Source: Bacteroidota bacterium
Lineage (GTDB): Bacteria > Bacteroidota > Bacteroidia > B-17B0 > Aurantibacillaceae
Reading direction: 5' to 3'
Assembly: GCA_018267655.1 (NCBI GenBank)
Contig: JAFDYB010000034.1
Coordinates: 62,001-126,000, forward strand
Length of the DNA: 64,000 bases
In this document: piece after piece, positions 54,606-62,117 of the stretch
Layout: the number at the start of each line of letters is the position of its first letter
How positions within the stretch are numbered: position 1 is the stretch's first letter
The notes under the pieces: generated by a model
The model's database searches: none
Told to the model about the DNA's origin: nothing
What the model saw: the letters and a program-made list of their open reading frames with translations, nothing else
Translations under genes and position numbers: made by a program

Positions 54606-54775
54606 ATTTTACAGCCGGATATTTTTATGCTACGCTTCATTGTGTTTACGATGCCACAGCAACCATATCCCTCGAAGAACTAAAAGAACTTAAAAACCCA
54701 AGTACAGCAATTACAAGCCGAAGCAACGCTGCTTAAAAAACAACAAGCACAAATTACACCAAGTTGAATAAATAT
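54606..54775 (+). pseudogene. Frameshifted remnant of a secreted protein's C-terminal coiled coil
   Basis: One frame reads YATLHCVYDATATISLEELK then ELKN..., and a frame one base over continues (K)TQVQQLQAEATLLKKQQAQI TPS and a stop. Joining the two by removing one A from the run at the CTTAAAAACCC site restores a single coiled coil, just like the C-terminus of S74-domain proteins (compare 32090-32174). The 5' part of such a gene is not present, so this is a broken gene end. Confidence 0.55.
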
Positions 54776-54798
54776 TTAGACCAATAATTTAAAGAAAA

Positions 54799-54826
54799 AC
54801 GTTTTGTTTTTCGAGGCACAAAACGT
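54799..54826. terminator. Hairpin with 9-bp perfect stem
   Basis: ACGTTTTGT (54799-54807) and ACAAAACGT (54818-54826) are perfectly complementary around a 10-nt loop. No T-tract follows immediately, so it may be a leftover terminator of the pseudogene or part of a repeat. Confidence 0.35.
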
Positions 54827-54906
54827 AAACATAACAAATTGCTACGTTGAGGCTTTGTAACGATGAAAAAGGAAATGTTTTTTTAAAGAATGAACTAAAT
54901 ACTTAT

Positions 54907-55083
54907 TCATCTTGGTATAAGTACGCCATACAAGGGACTGATTAAATGTGTGTTGAATTTTAAATTCTTGTAGTATTTATCGCTTTGATACTTATCTGTA
55001 AGTCCCTTTATTGCGTTTTTTGGTATAAGTTTATATATCTGTCCCAGTATCGGCTGTCCGATAGATTTCTTATCTTTGCTCAT
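54907..55083 (-). pseudogene. N-terminal fragment of an IS4-family (DUF4372) transposase
   Basis: A 58-codon frame from ATG 55083 encodes MSKDKKSIGQPILGQIYKLI then PKNAIKGLTDKYQSDKYYKN and LKFNTHLISPLYGVLIPR and stops. The 'SGQPIxxQLxxLIP ... YxSDxYxKxxxxxxHLxxxLYxxL' order is that of the DUF4372 N-terminal domain of IS4-type transposases, which continue for several hundred residues with the DDE core. That core is absent here, and no terminal inverted repeats are obvious, so this is a decayed insertion sequence. Confidence 0.6.
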
Positions 55084-55140
55084 GATTATTTTTTGTCGCT
55101 AAACAAATTTAATCATACAAAAAAATCAAAAATCGTTATA

Positions 55141-55839
55141 CTACCTCTTTTCTGCATAGGCAATACAAACAACCGAAATTTTTACATCGTTAATGGTTTT
55201 AATAGCCTTCCAAGCTGCCTCAATAGTTGCCCCTGTTGTAATTACATCATCTACCAATAAAATGTGTTTCCCGTAAAACTCATCTGCATTTTCTATCCTA
55301 AATACATTTTCTACGTTTTCCCAGCGCTCAAATTTCTTTTTCTTTGTTTGAGTTTCTGTATGTTCAATTTTAATTAATTTATCTGAGATTACAGGTTTAT
55401 TTAGTGCAGCCGAAATTCCCTTTGCAAACATTTCACTCTGATTGTATCCTCTTTGCCTTTGTTTATTTTTATGCAAGGGAATAGGAATTATAACATCGCA
55501 ATTATGAGCCTCTGTTTCGCAAAGTGTTTTACCTAGCATATTCCCTAGTAAAATTCCAAGTTCAGGATTACTTTTATACTTTAAACTATGTAATACTTTT
55601 TGAACCCTCCCTTTTTTTTCGAAAACAAACAGCGATGTGCAAAACACTATTGGCACTCGTCCGGCTAAGGCTAAATATATTTCATTATTGTTGTTTAAAT
55701 GAAAATTACTTCGCGGCAAAGTAAAATTGCAGTGCATACATAACTGATCTTCGTGTTTTAACAAAATTTGGCTGCAAGCTTCGCAAAATCTAGGATAGAT
55801 TAATGACAAAAAATCGTTAATAACTGAACGCTTGTGCAT
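55141..55839 (-). CDS. comF: ComF-family phosphoribosyltransferase-like protein
   Basis: 232 aa. N-terminal zinc-finger cysteines C-x2-C and C-x2-C in CEACSQILLKHEDQLCMHC, and a C-terminal PRTase domain with the PRPP loop ILLVDDVITTGATIEAAW. ComF/GntX proteins are required for natural transformation in several bacteria. It is divergent from the coiled-coil protein gene with a 34-bp gap. Confidence 0.92.
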   Translation of the reverse strand: MHKRSVINDFLSLIYPRFCEACSQILLKHEDQLCMHCNFTLPRSNFHLNNNNEIYLALAGRVPIVFCTSLFVFEKKGRVQKVLHSLKYKSNPELGILLGNMLGKTLCETEAHNCDVIIPIPLHKNKQRQRGYNQSEMFAKGISAALNKPVISDKLIKIEHTETQTKKKKFERWENVENVFRIENADEFYGKHILLVDDVITTGATIEAAWKAIKTINDVKISVVCIAYAEKR

Positions 55840-55861
55840 AATTTTACATGCAATTTAAATA

Positions 55862-55869
55862 TAATTTTG
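55862..55869 (+). promoter_or_regulatory. Promoter -7 box immediately before an ATG
   Basis: TAATTTTG matches TAnnTTTG and ends 4 nt before the ATG at 55874, again implying a leaderless or near-leaderless transcript. It lies in the short gap divergent from comF. Confidence 0.45.
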
Positions 55870-55873
55870 CTTT

Positions 55874-56794
55874 ATGGTAAAAGAAGAATCGGAAAATAAA
55901 AAAAAGAAAGGTTTTGTACTCTGGGTACTAATTTTATTATTAATCGCAACAAACGGCATTACCGCATGGCTCTTGTTTCAAGAAAAAAATAGAATTATTG
56001 AACAAAAAATTGTAACCGAAACTGTTATTGTAGAACGGGATAATGTGAAAAAGGATTTAGAAATTCTTAAAACTGATTTTGATGGTTTAAAAACAAATAA
56101 TAGTGCTCTACAAAAAGAAATTGATGATAAAAAAATGCGTATTGAAGAGCTAATTGCAGAAGCTGAAAAACACAAAGGCGATGCTTATATTATTGCTAAA
56201 CTTCGTAAAGAAACAAATACCCTTCGCGAGATTATGAAAAACTATGTACACACCATCGACTCGCTTAACACACTAAACCAAACGCTAATTGCAGAAAAAA
56301 AAGATGTATTAAAGCAATTATCTACTGAAAAAGAAAAGCAAAATACATTAACTAAAGAAAAAGAAGAACTTCAAAATACGATTACCAAAGGAAGTATTTT
56401 AACTTGCTTTAATGTTACTGCAAAAGCTGTTTTATTTAAACGCGGAGGCAAAAAAGAAGTAGAAACCTCTCGCTCACGAAAAGCACAAAAAATTAAAGTT
56501 AGTTTTTCGTTAGGCGAAAATAAAATTGCTAAACCCGGAGAAAAAACAGTTTACGTGCGCATAATAACCCCAGATGGTAAAGAGATGGCAAAAAGTTATG
56601 ATGATACTTATAAGTTTTCGTTTAATAAAAGTTCCGGCTATTATGCCGGTAAAGAAACTTTAAATTATGCAAATGCTGAAATTAGCGGTGTTACGTATTG
56701 CGAAGGCCAAAACGAAATGGTACCGGGCAATTATATAATTGAAATTACTTGTGATGGTGTTGTAATTGGCGGCGCAAATTTAAAATTAGATTAA
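55874..56794 (+). CDS. Membrane-anchored coiled-coil protein, unknown function
   Basis: 306 aa. A basic N-terminus (KKKKG) and one membrane helix (about 14-33, FVLWVLILLLIATNGITAWLLF) are followed by a long coiled coil (about 36-175) and a C-terminal beta-rich domain (about 176-306, GSILTCFNVTAKAVLFKRGG ... YVRIITPDGKEMAKSYDD ... VPGNYIIEITCDGVVIGG). The outer part is probably periplasmic. Such proteins occur across Bacteroidota without assigned function. Confidence 0.7.
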   Translation: MVKEESENKKKKGFVLWVLILLLIATNGITAWLLFQEKNRIIEQKIVTETVIVERDNVKKDLEILKTDFDGLKTNNSALQKEIDDKKMRIEELIAEAEKHKGDAYIIAKLRKETNTLREIMKNYVHTIDSLNTLNQTLIAEKKDVLKQLSTEKEKQNTLTKEKEELQNTITKGSILTCFNVTAKAVLFKRGGKKEVETSRSRKAQKIKVSFSLGENKIAKPGEKTVYVRIITPDGKEMAKSYDDTYKFSFNKSSGYYAGKETLNYANAEISGVTYCEGQNEMVPGNYIIEITCDGVVIGGANLKLD

Positions 56795-57355
56795 TTATAC
56801 CTTTAAAAGAGATCTAAAAGCCCTGCCTGCATAGTACGATTCTGCACCGTTGTGGTAAGTAAATACTCTCCCAAATCTAAAATCACCAAAAATTGCTCCT
56901 CCGCTTTTTCTAATACTATTAGGTGTTAAAAGCCAACTCGACGTTTTAGTATCAAAGTTTTCAATGGTTTGTAATTCATAATATTGCTCTTCATTAAGCA
57001 ACATTACACCCATTTCATCAGCCATACCTAAGGCACTGTTTTTTGGTTTATGTTCTTTTCTGGCTGCAAGTGCATTGGCATCGTAGCATAAGCTACGCCT
57101 TTCTTTTGGACTTTCGGTTGAGCAATCGCAAAAAATAATTTCTTTATCAGTTTTCTTAAAAAGAACTACATCAGGCTCTCCTCCTGTTCGCTCCATCTCG
57201 TTTAGCGACCATAGTTTTTCGGGTTTAGTAAGTAAGAGTTTTTCAATTTTACCCCAATCTAATTCACTATGCCTGTGTTTATGTTTATGAAAGCGCAAGT
57301 TTAACACTCCCAACAAATCTTTTATTTGTAAATTAGTTAAAGATTTTTTAAGCAT
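56795..57355 (-). CDS. DUF4256 protein
   Basis: 186 aa cytoplasmic protein. The DUF4256 pattern is clear: MERTGGEPDVV, CDCSTESPKERRSLCYDANA, ARKEHKPKNSALGMADEMG, LLNEEQYYELQ and the final GAIFGDFRFGRVFTYHNGAESYY. The function of this family is unknown. It is convergent with the previous gene (adjacent stop codons) and lies 22 nt from the next minus-strand gene end. Confidence 0.88.
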   Translation of the reverse strand: MLKKSLTNLQIKDLLGVLNLRFHKHKHRHSELDWGKIEKLLLTKPEKLWSLNEMERTGGEPDVVLFKKTDKEIIFCDCSTESPKERRSLCYDANALAARKEHKPKNSALGMADEMGVMLLNEEQYYELQTIENFDTKTSSWLLTPNSIRKSGGAIFGDFRFGRVFTYHNGAESYYAGRAFRSLLKV

Positions 57356-57377
57356 AAATTGTTTTTAGGAAAAACAT

Positions 57378-59099
57378 TTATTTATCCTGTTTAGACTCGT
57401 CTATTTTTACTCGCGTAAAATCGAAATAACGAATAGGGTTTGTGTAAAAATTATGCAAAGTTGAACTAATAAGCCTGCAATTGCTTTCATACCATAACGA
57501 AAGCACAGGAGCCTCGTCCATTAAAATTTGCTCCGCTTTTAAAAAATACATTGCCGATGAGTCTCTATCAATAGCATTTCTACCCTTTTCGTAGTTTTTA
57601 TCAAATTCGGTATTAATATATTTTATAGTATTAGGAAAAGCCAAGTGTGCTGTATCTTTGCTTACATACCCGCCGTAAAACACCGATAAAAAAGTTTCGG
57701 GACTTGGAAAATCGGCTACCCAGGCATCTCTAAACATATCGCCTTTACCTTTTATTTGTAAATTAAACTTTTCAGCATTAGGAAGCGATTCAAATGTAAT
57801 GTTAATATTAAGATTTGTTTTTAATTGTTTTTGAATTTCTGCAGCAACAGTATTGTTGCGGGTATTACCGGAGTTTACTATTAACTGCAGTTCAGGAAAT
57901 CCTTTACCATTTGGGTAACCAGCTTCTGCTAGCAATTTTTTAGCTTTTTCAATATCTAGGTTGTAGCCCTTTATTTGCTTTATGTTGTAATAATCAAAAG
58001 TTGGTGGAGTAACTCCATAAATACCGGGGCCATAAGCCTGTCCAAACAATGCGTGTTCAATTATTTTGTTTCTATCAATAGCATACGAAATAGCTTGACG
58101 CACCTTAATATTATTAGCGGGGGCTTTATTTATATTAAAAACATAATATGAATTAACCATTTCAGGCCGTTGATCTAAAATGTATTTTGGCGGACTAGTT
58201 TTAAACTCGGCAATATTTGTTTCAACTATTTCTTTTAGTTGGCTGCCCGGAACTGTGCCTATAAACTGATAAATACCTTGTTTAAATTTAACCAAAGCGT
58301 CTTCCGTTGAAGATACAATATCAACAATTAAAGAATCAATGTATGGTAATGCATTCCCTTCCTTATCCTTAGCCCAGTAATTAGGGTTTTTATATAAAGC
58401 ATAGTGCGTTTTATTGCTTGATTTAGTATCAAAAATAAAGGGTCCGCAACCAACTGTTACATTTTCTTTATCAACTTTATATGCATCTTCACTTACAATT
58501 GCCGCCACAGGACTAGCCAATATTTCTATAAAAACGCGTGCCGGACTAAGTAAATCAAAAGAAAATGTGTAATCATCTATTATTTTAAAGCCTTTTAATT
58601 CTGTCTTTTTTCCTTCGCTTGATGCTTTATAGTACTCATTTGCGCCTACAAGCCTATCTTTGCAAACGGTAGCAAATTGTACGTTTCCGGGCCTATCTGT
58701 ACATAAAAGCTCAAATGTAAATTTCACGTCTTTACTAGTTACCTCATCATTTTTCCCTTTTAAAGGGCCAATATCCTGAAATAACACCCCTTTTCTCAAA
58801 TAAAATGTTACACTTTTACCATTTGGCGATATTTCCCATCTTTCTGCCAAACCCGGCTCTACTTTTAAGTCTTTAGGGTTAGTTTTTACTAAGCCGTCGT
58901 GGATTTGACCGGCAATTATGGCCTCAATTGAATTTGTTAAACGGTGCGGAAAGATAGTTGAAGGGATAGTAACGTCAGCAATTCTAACAACTTTATTACC
59001 CCCAGTAAATTCCGTTGTTTTTGAGTTTTGATTGGTATTGCACGCGCTTAGCAATGCAATTACACCAATATAAAGGTAAAATTTTAACCTAAAAATCAT
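57378..59099 (-). CDS. Peptide/solute-binding lipoprotein of the SBP_bac_5 family
   Basis: 573 aa from ATG 59099 (a TTG at 59114 is less likely because it adds a stretch before a good lipoprotein signal). Lipobox IALLSACN. The family order is visible: SIEAIIAGQIHDGLVK, PGLAERWEISPNGKSVTFYL, SKDVKFTFELLC, the GCGPFIFDT-like segment and KVRQAISYAIDRNKIIE, ending LWYESNCRLIS. It should deliver peptides or a related solute to a DppBC-type importer; the fused ATPase at 16665 could be its partner but they are 40 kb apart. Confidence 0.9.
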   Translation of the reverse strand: MIFRLKFYLYIGVIALLSACNTNQNSKTTEFTGGNKVVRIADVTIPSTIFPHRLTNSIEAIIAGQIHDGLVKTNPKDLKVEPGLAERWEISPNGKSVTFYLRKGVLFQDIGPLKGKNDEVTSKDVKFTFELLCTDRPGNVQFATVCKDRLVGANEYYKASSEGKKTELKGFKIIDDYTFSFDLLSPARVFIEILASPVAAIVSEDAYKVDKENVTVGCGPFIFDTKSSNKTHYALYKNPNYWAKDKEGNALPYIDSLIVDIVSSTEDALVKFKQGIYQFIGTVPGSQLKEIVETNIAEFKTSPPKYILDQRPEMVNSYYVFNINKAPANNIKVRQAISYAIDRNKIIEHALFGQAYGPGIYGVTPPTFDYYNIKQIKGYNLDIEKAKKLLAEAGYPNGKGFPELQLIVNSGNTRNNTVAAEIQKQLKTNLNINITFESLPNAEKFNLQIKGKGDMFRDAWVADFPSPETFLSVFYGGYVSKDTAHLAFPNTIKYINTEFDKNYEKGRNAIDRDSSAMYFLKAEQILMDEAPVLSLWYESNCRLISSTLHNFYTNPIRYFDFTRVKIDESKQDK

Positions 59100-59243
59100 A
59101 AATCTGTTTAACAAAGCTAATTATTTTTTTATAATGATTTATATCAAAATAAATTTTGATATTTAAAAATTAGATTTTAATATTGTAAAATTAAATTAAT
59201 AGACTTTTTGCGTGAAATTGCATTTAAGTTTTTGATAAAGTGT

Positions 59244-60065
59244 ATGAAAAATTATAAGAAGTTTATACTGTTTTTAATTGCATCGGGTGGATATCTTTTT
59301 TCACAAAACAATGTAATTATTTTAGAAGGTAATTATCAAGGTAAAAACCTTTATGTTCAAAATCCTTATGGAAACAGTGCGGGCGTTGGTTTTTGTGTGT
59401 CTGAGGTTAAAGTAAATGGTAATATTACAACAGATGAGGTCAATTCAAGTGCTTTTGAGATTGACTTAAAACCTCACAAATTAAATATTGGTGATAAAGT
59501 TGAAGTTAAAATTTTTCACAAAGATGGTTGTAAACCAAAAGTACTTAACCCTGAAGTTTTAAAACCAAAAAGCACTTTTGAAGTAATTAGTATGACTTGT
59601 GACAAAGACGGTAATTTAAAATGGAATACAAAATCTGAAACAGGTAAATTAGCATTTGCAATTGAGCAATTTCGCTGGAATAAATGGGTTAAAGTAGGCG
59701 AGGTTGACGGTAACGGAACCCCAACTACTAACGAATATTCATTTAAAATTGCTCCCCATAGCGGAAAAAATCAATTACGTGTACGCCAAACAGACTATAG
59801 CGGACAACCGCGTTTAAGCAAGCCTGTAGAATTTAACAGTGACATTCCGGAAATTGACTTTGCTCCATTAAAAGCTAGTAAAGACATTAACTTCTTTGAA
59901 AAAGGAAAAACAAATAAAGCTATGGAAACAATGTTTGAAGTATATGACCAATATGGCAATGTAGTTAAAAAAGGTTTTGGAAGTAAGCTTGATGTAAGCA
60001 ATTTACCTAAAGGCGGTTACTTCTTAAACTACGACAGCAAAATGGGCGAGTTTGTAAAAAAATAA
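59244..60065 (+). CDS. Secreted protein of unknown function
   Basis: 273 aa from ATG 59244 (an upstream TTG at 59208 would place a poor N-terminus before the signal peptide, so it is not used). Signal peptide (SGGYLFS-QNN). The mature protein is beta-rich, with three apparent Ig-like sections: GNYQGKNLYVQNPYGNSAG, EVISMTCDKDGNLKWNTKSE and MFEVYDQYGNVVKKGFGSKL with DVSNLPKGGYFLNYDSK. The end resembles a short T9SS-like C-terminal strand pattern but not a convincing sorting domain. A strong terminator follows. Confidence 0.7.
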   Translation: MKNYKKFILFLIASGGYLFSQNNVIILEGNYQGKNLYVQNPYGNSAGVGFCVSEVKVNGNITTDEVNSSAFEIDLKPHKLNIGDKVEVKIFHKDGCKPKVLNPEVLKPKSTFEVISMTCDKDGNLKWNTKSETGKLAFAIEQFRWNKWVKVGEVDGNGTPTTNEYSFKIAPHSGKNQLRVRQTDYSGQPRLSKPVEFNSDIPEIDFAPLKASKDINFFEKGKTNKAMETMFEVYDQYGNVVKKGFGSKLDVSNLPKGGYFLNYDSKMGEFVKK

Positions 60066-60085
60066 ATTTTAATTATCATAAAGTT

Positions 60086-60112
60086 AAACCCTCGAAATTT
60101 CGAGGGTTTTTT
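60086..60112 (+). terminator. Rho-independent terminator
   Basis: AAACCCTCGAAATTTCGAGGGTTT is a perfect palindrome (12-bp arms, core CCCTCGAAATTTCGAGGG at 60089-60106), followed by a T-rich tract. It ends the secreted-protein gene 20-45 nt after its stop and separates it from the helicase gene starting at 60121. Confidence 0.85.
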
Positions 60113-60120
60113 ATTTTACT

Positions 60121-62058
60121 ATGGACAGTAAGCATATTGAACATATAAAAAATCTTAGTTATTTGCTTGAGTTAGAGCGCAACGAAGATTATAAGCAATA
60201 CAATCAACTTTTTTTAAAATCAACGATTGACGAGCGTAAAAAAACCGGCCTAACATGGTATCCCGTTAAAATTAATTCTAACCAAACAATTTACACCGAT
60301 TATTTACAAATTGAAATAGAGCGCACTAATTCTATTAATACCCCTCATCAATTTAGTGCAGGAAGCAATATTGCCTTGTTTACAACTAATAATTTAAATG
60401 AAGCAGCTCAAATTACAGGAACCATTAAAAATGTTTCTGAAAATAAAATACAATTACTTTTCCATACAGAAGAGTTACCGGATTGGTGCTATGATGGAAA
60501 ACTAGGAATTAATTTACAGTTTGATGAAAATAGCTACAGCGAAATGCAAAAAGCCTTGCAACAGCTTTTAAACACAACACAAACCCACACACTTGCTCTT
60601 TTAAATTGCTTTGCCGGCATTGCACCCCCTGAATTTAATGCCCCATTAAACATTGGTCCAATCACCTCACTTAATATATCTCAAAACAAAGCGGTGCTAA
60701 AAAGCCTAACCGCAAAACACTTTTCTGTAATTCATGGCCCACCGGGTACAGGCAAAACCACAACACTTGTACAAACAATTAAAACATGCCTTTACTCCGA
60801 AAAACAAATTTTAGCATGCGCTCCTACCAATACTGCGGTTGATTTATTAACGCAAAAATTACTGGCAGAAAAAATAAATGTGTTAAGAATTGGGCATCCG
60901 GCAAGAATTACAGAGGATATACTACATTGTACGCTCGATCAAAAAATAAAACTCCATCCTAATTACAACGAGCTTAAAAATTTAAAAAAATCAACGCAAA
61001 CTTTTTTTGAATTAGCCGGAAAATATAAGCGCGTATTTGGAAAAGAAGAGGCTAACCAAAGAGCAATGTATTATGCAGAAGCTAAAAAATGCAGAGCAGA
61101 AGCTAAAACAATTGAATCGTTTATTATTAAAGATATTATTGAAAAAACTCAAGTTATTTGCTGCACACCGGTAACATCAAATAGTAAACTACTTTATGGA
61201 AAAAAATTTAACACACTATTTCTTGATGAGGCCTCTCAAACTATAGAGCCAATGGTTTGGGTAGCCTTACTTAAATGCAACAGAGTTGTTTTATGTGGCG
61301 ATCACCTTCAGTTACCACCCGTAATTAAAAGTCAAGAAGCAAAACAAAAAGGATTAAGTAAAACTCTACTCGATGTTTGCGTGAATTATCCCAACGCTGT
61401 TTCATTTCTAAATACTCAATACCGTATGAATGAAAACATTATTGCGTTTAGTAATGCAAACTTTTATACCAATAAATTACTTACCGATAGTAGCGTTAAA
61501 ACCATTACACTTAAACCTGAAGACGATAGCGATTACAACCTGCCAGTTGAGTTTATTGATACAGCCGGTTGCGGCTTCGAAGAACAACAACATAGTGAAA
61601 CATTAAGTAATTATAATCCACCGGAAGCTAAATTACTACTTGCTCATTTAACCGAATTAAGTAAGTGGTATTTTAATTCTAAAGAAAAAAATAATGATAA
61701 AATAAGTGTGGGTATAATTTCTCCCTATAAAGAACAAGTAATCCTTCTGAAAAAAACAATCCCTTCTGAAACAAAATCACTTTTTTATTCGGTAAGAGTA
61801 AACACCATTGATGGCTTTCAAGGCGAAGAAGATGATATTATTTATTTAAGTTTAGTGCGAAGTAATACAAAAAACGAAATTGGATTCTTAAGTGATTTAA
61901 GGCGTATGAATGTAGCTTTAACAAGAGCTCGTAAAAAAATAGTTGTTATTGGTGATAGCGCAACAATAAGCTCAAGTACTTTTTATAAAAATTTTGTAGA
62001 ATATTGCGAAAAAAATAACTTTTACAAAAGCGCGTTTGAATACGGCTCGTTCTATTAA
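60121..62058 (+). CDS. SF1B (UPF1/DNA2-like) AAA-family helicase
   Basis: 645 aa. Superfamily 1 helicase motifs: Q/Ia region, Walker A HGPPGTGKTTT, Ia CAPTNTAVD, Walker B LFLDEASQTIEPM, III CGDHLQLPPV, IV TQYRMNENI, V NTIDGFQGEEDD and VI NVALTRARKKIVVIGD. The N-terminal 190 residues lack a recognisable extra domain, and no nuclease is seen. Similar to bacterial IGHMBP2-like enzymes that act on RNA or DNA. It starts 9 nt after a terminator, so it is transcribed from its own start. Confidence 0.9.
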   Translation: MDSKHIEHIKNLSYLLELERNEDYKQYNQLFLKSTIDERKKTGLTWYPVKINSNQTIYTDYLQIEIERTNSINTPHQFSAGSNIALFTTNNLNEAAQITGTIKNVSENKIQLLFHTEELPDWCYDGKLGINLQFDENSYSEMQKALQQLLNTTQTHTLALLNCFAGIAPPEFNAPLNIGPITSLNISQNKAVLKSLTAKHFSVIHGPPGTGKTTTLVQTIKTCLYSEKQILACAPTNTAVDLLTQKLLAEKINVLRIGHPARITEDILHCTLDQKIKLHPNYNELKNLKKSTQTFFELAGKYKRVFGKEEANQRAMYYAEAKKCRAEAKTIESFIIKDIIEKTQVICCTPVTSNSKLLYGKKFNTLFLDEASQTIEPMVWVALLKCNRVVLCGDHLQLPPVIKSQEAKQKGLSKTLLDVCVNYPNAVSFLNTQYRMNENIIAFSNANFYTNKLLTDSSVKTITLKPEDDSDYNLPVEFIDTAGCGFEEQQHSETLSNYNPPEAKLLLAHLTELSKWYFNSKEKNNDKISVGIISPYKEQVILLKKTIPSETKSLFYSVRVNTIDGFQGEEDDIIYLSLVRSNTKNEIGFLSDLRRMNVALTRARKKIVVIGDSATISSSTFYKNFVEYCEKNNFYKSAFEYGSFY

Positions 62059-62067
62059 AAAAGTACA

Positions 62068-62110
62068 AAACGCAACAAAGCGTATAAATAAAAAACACTT
62101 TGTTGCGTTT
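62068..62110. terminator. Bidirectional terminator between convergent genes
   Basis: AAACGCAACAAAG (62068-62080) and CTTTGTTGCGTTT (62098-62110) are perfect 13-bp inverted repeats with a 17-nt loop, flanked by T-rich sequence on the plus side and A-rich (T on the minus strand) on the other. It sits exactly between the helicase gene and the convergent repeat-protein gene. Confidence 0.85.
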
Positions 62111-62117
62111 ATTTTTA

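Larger units (their letters stand above)
54540..55140. other. 601-bp decayed region between galE and comF
   Basis: No intact gene. It contains a frameshifted S74-like coiled-coil remnant (54606-54775), a 9-bp hairpin (54799-54826), an IS4-type transposase fragment (54907-55083), and AT-rich filler. It marks a former insertion and degraded gene. Confidence 0.6.
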
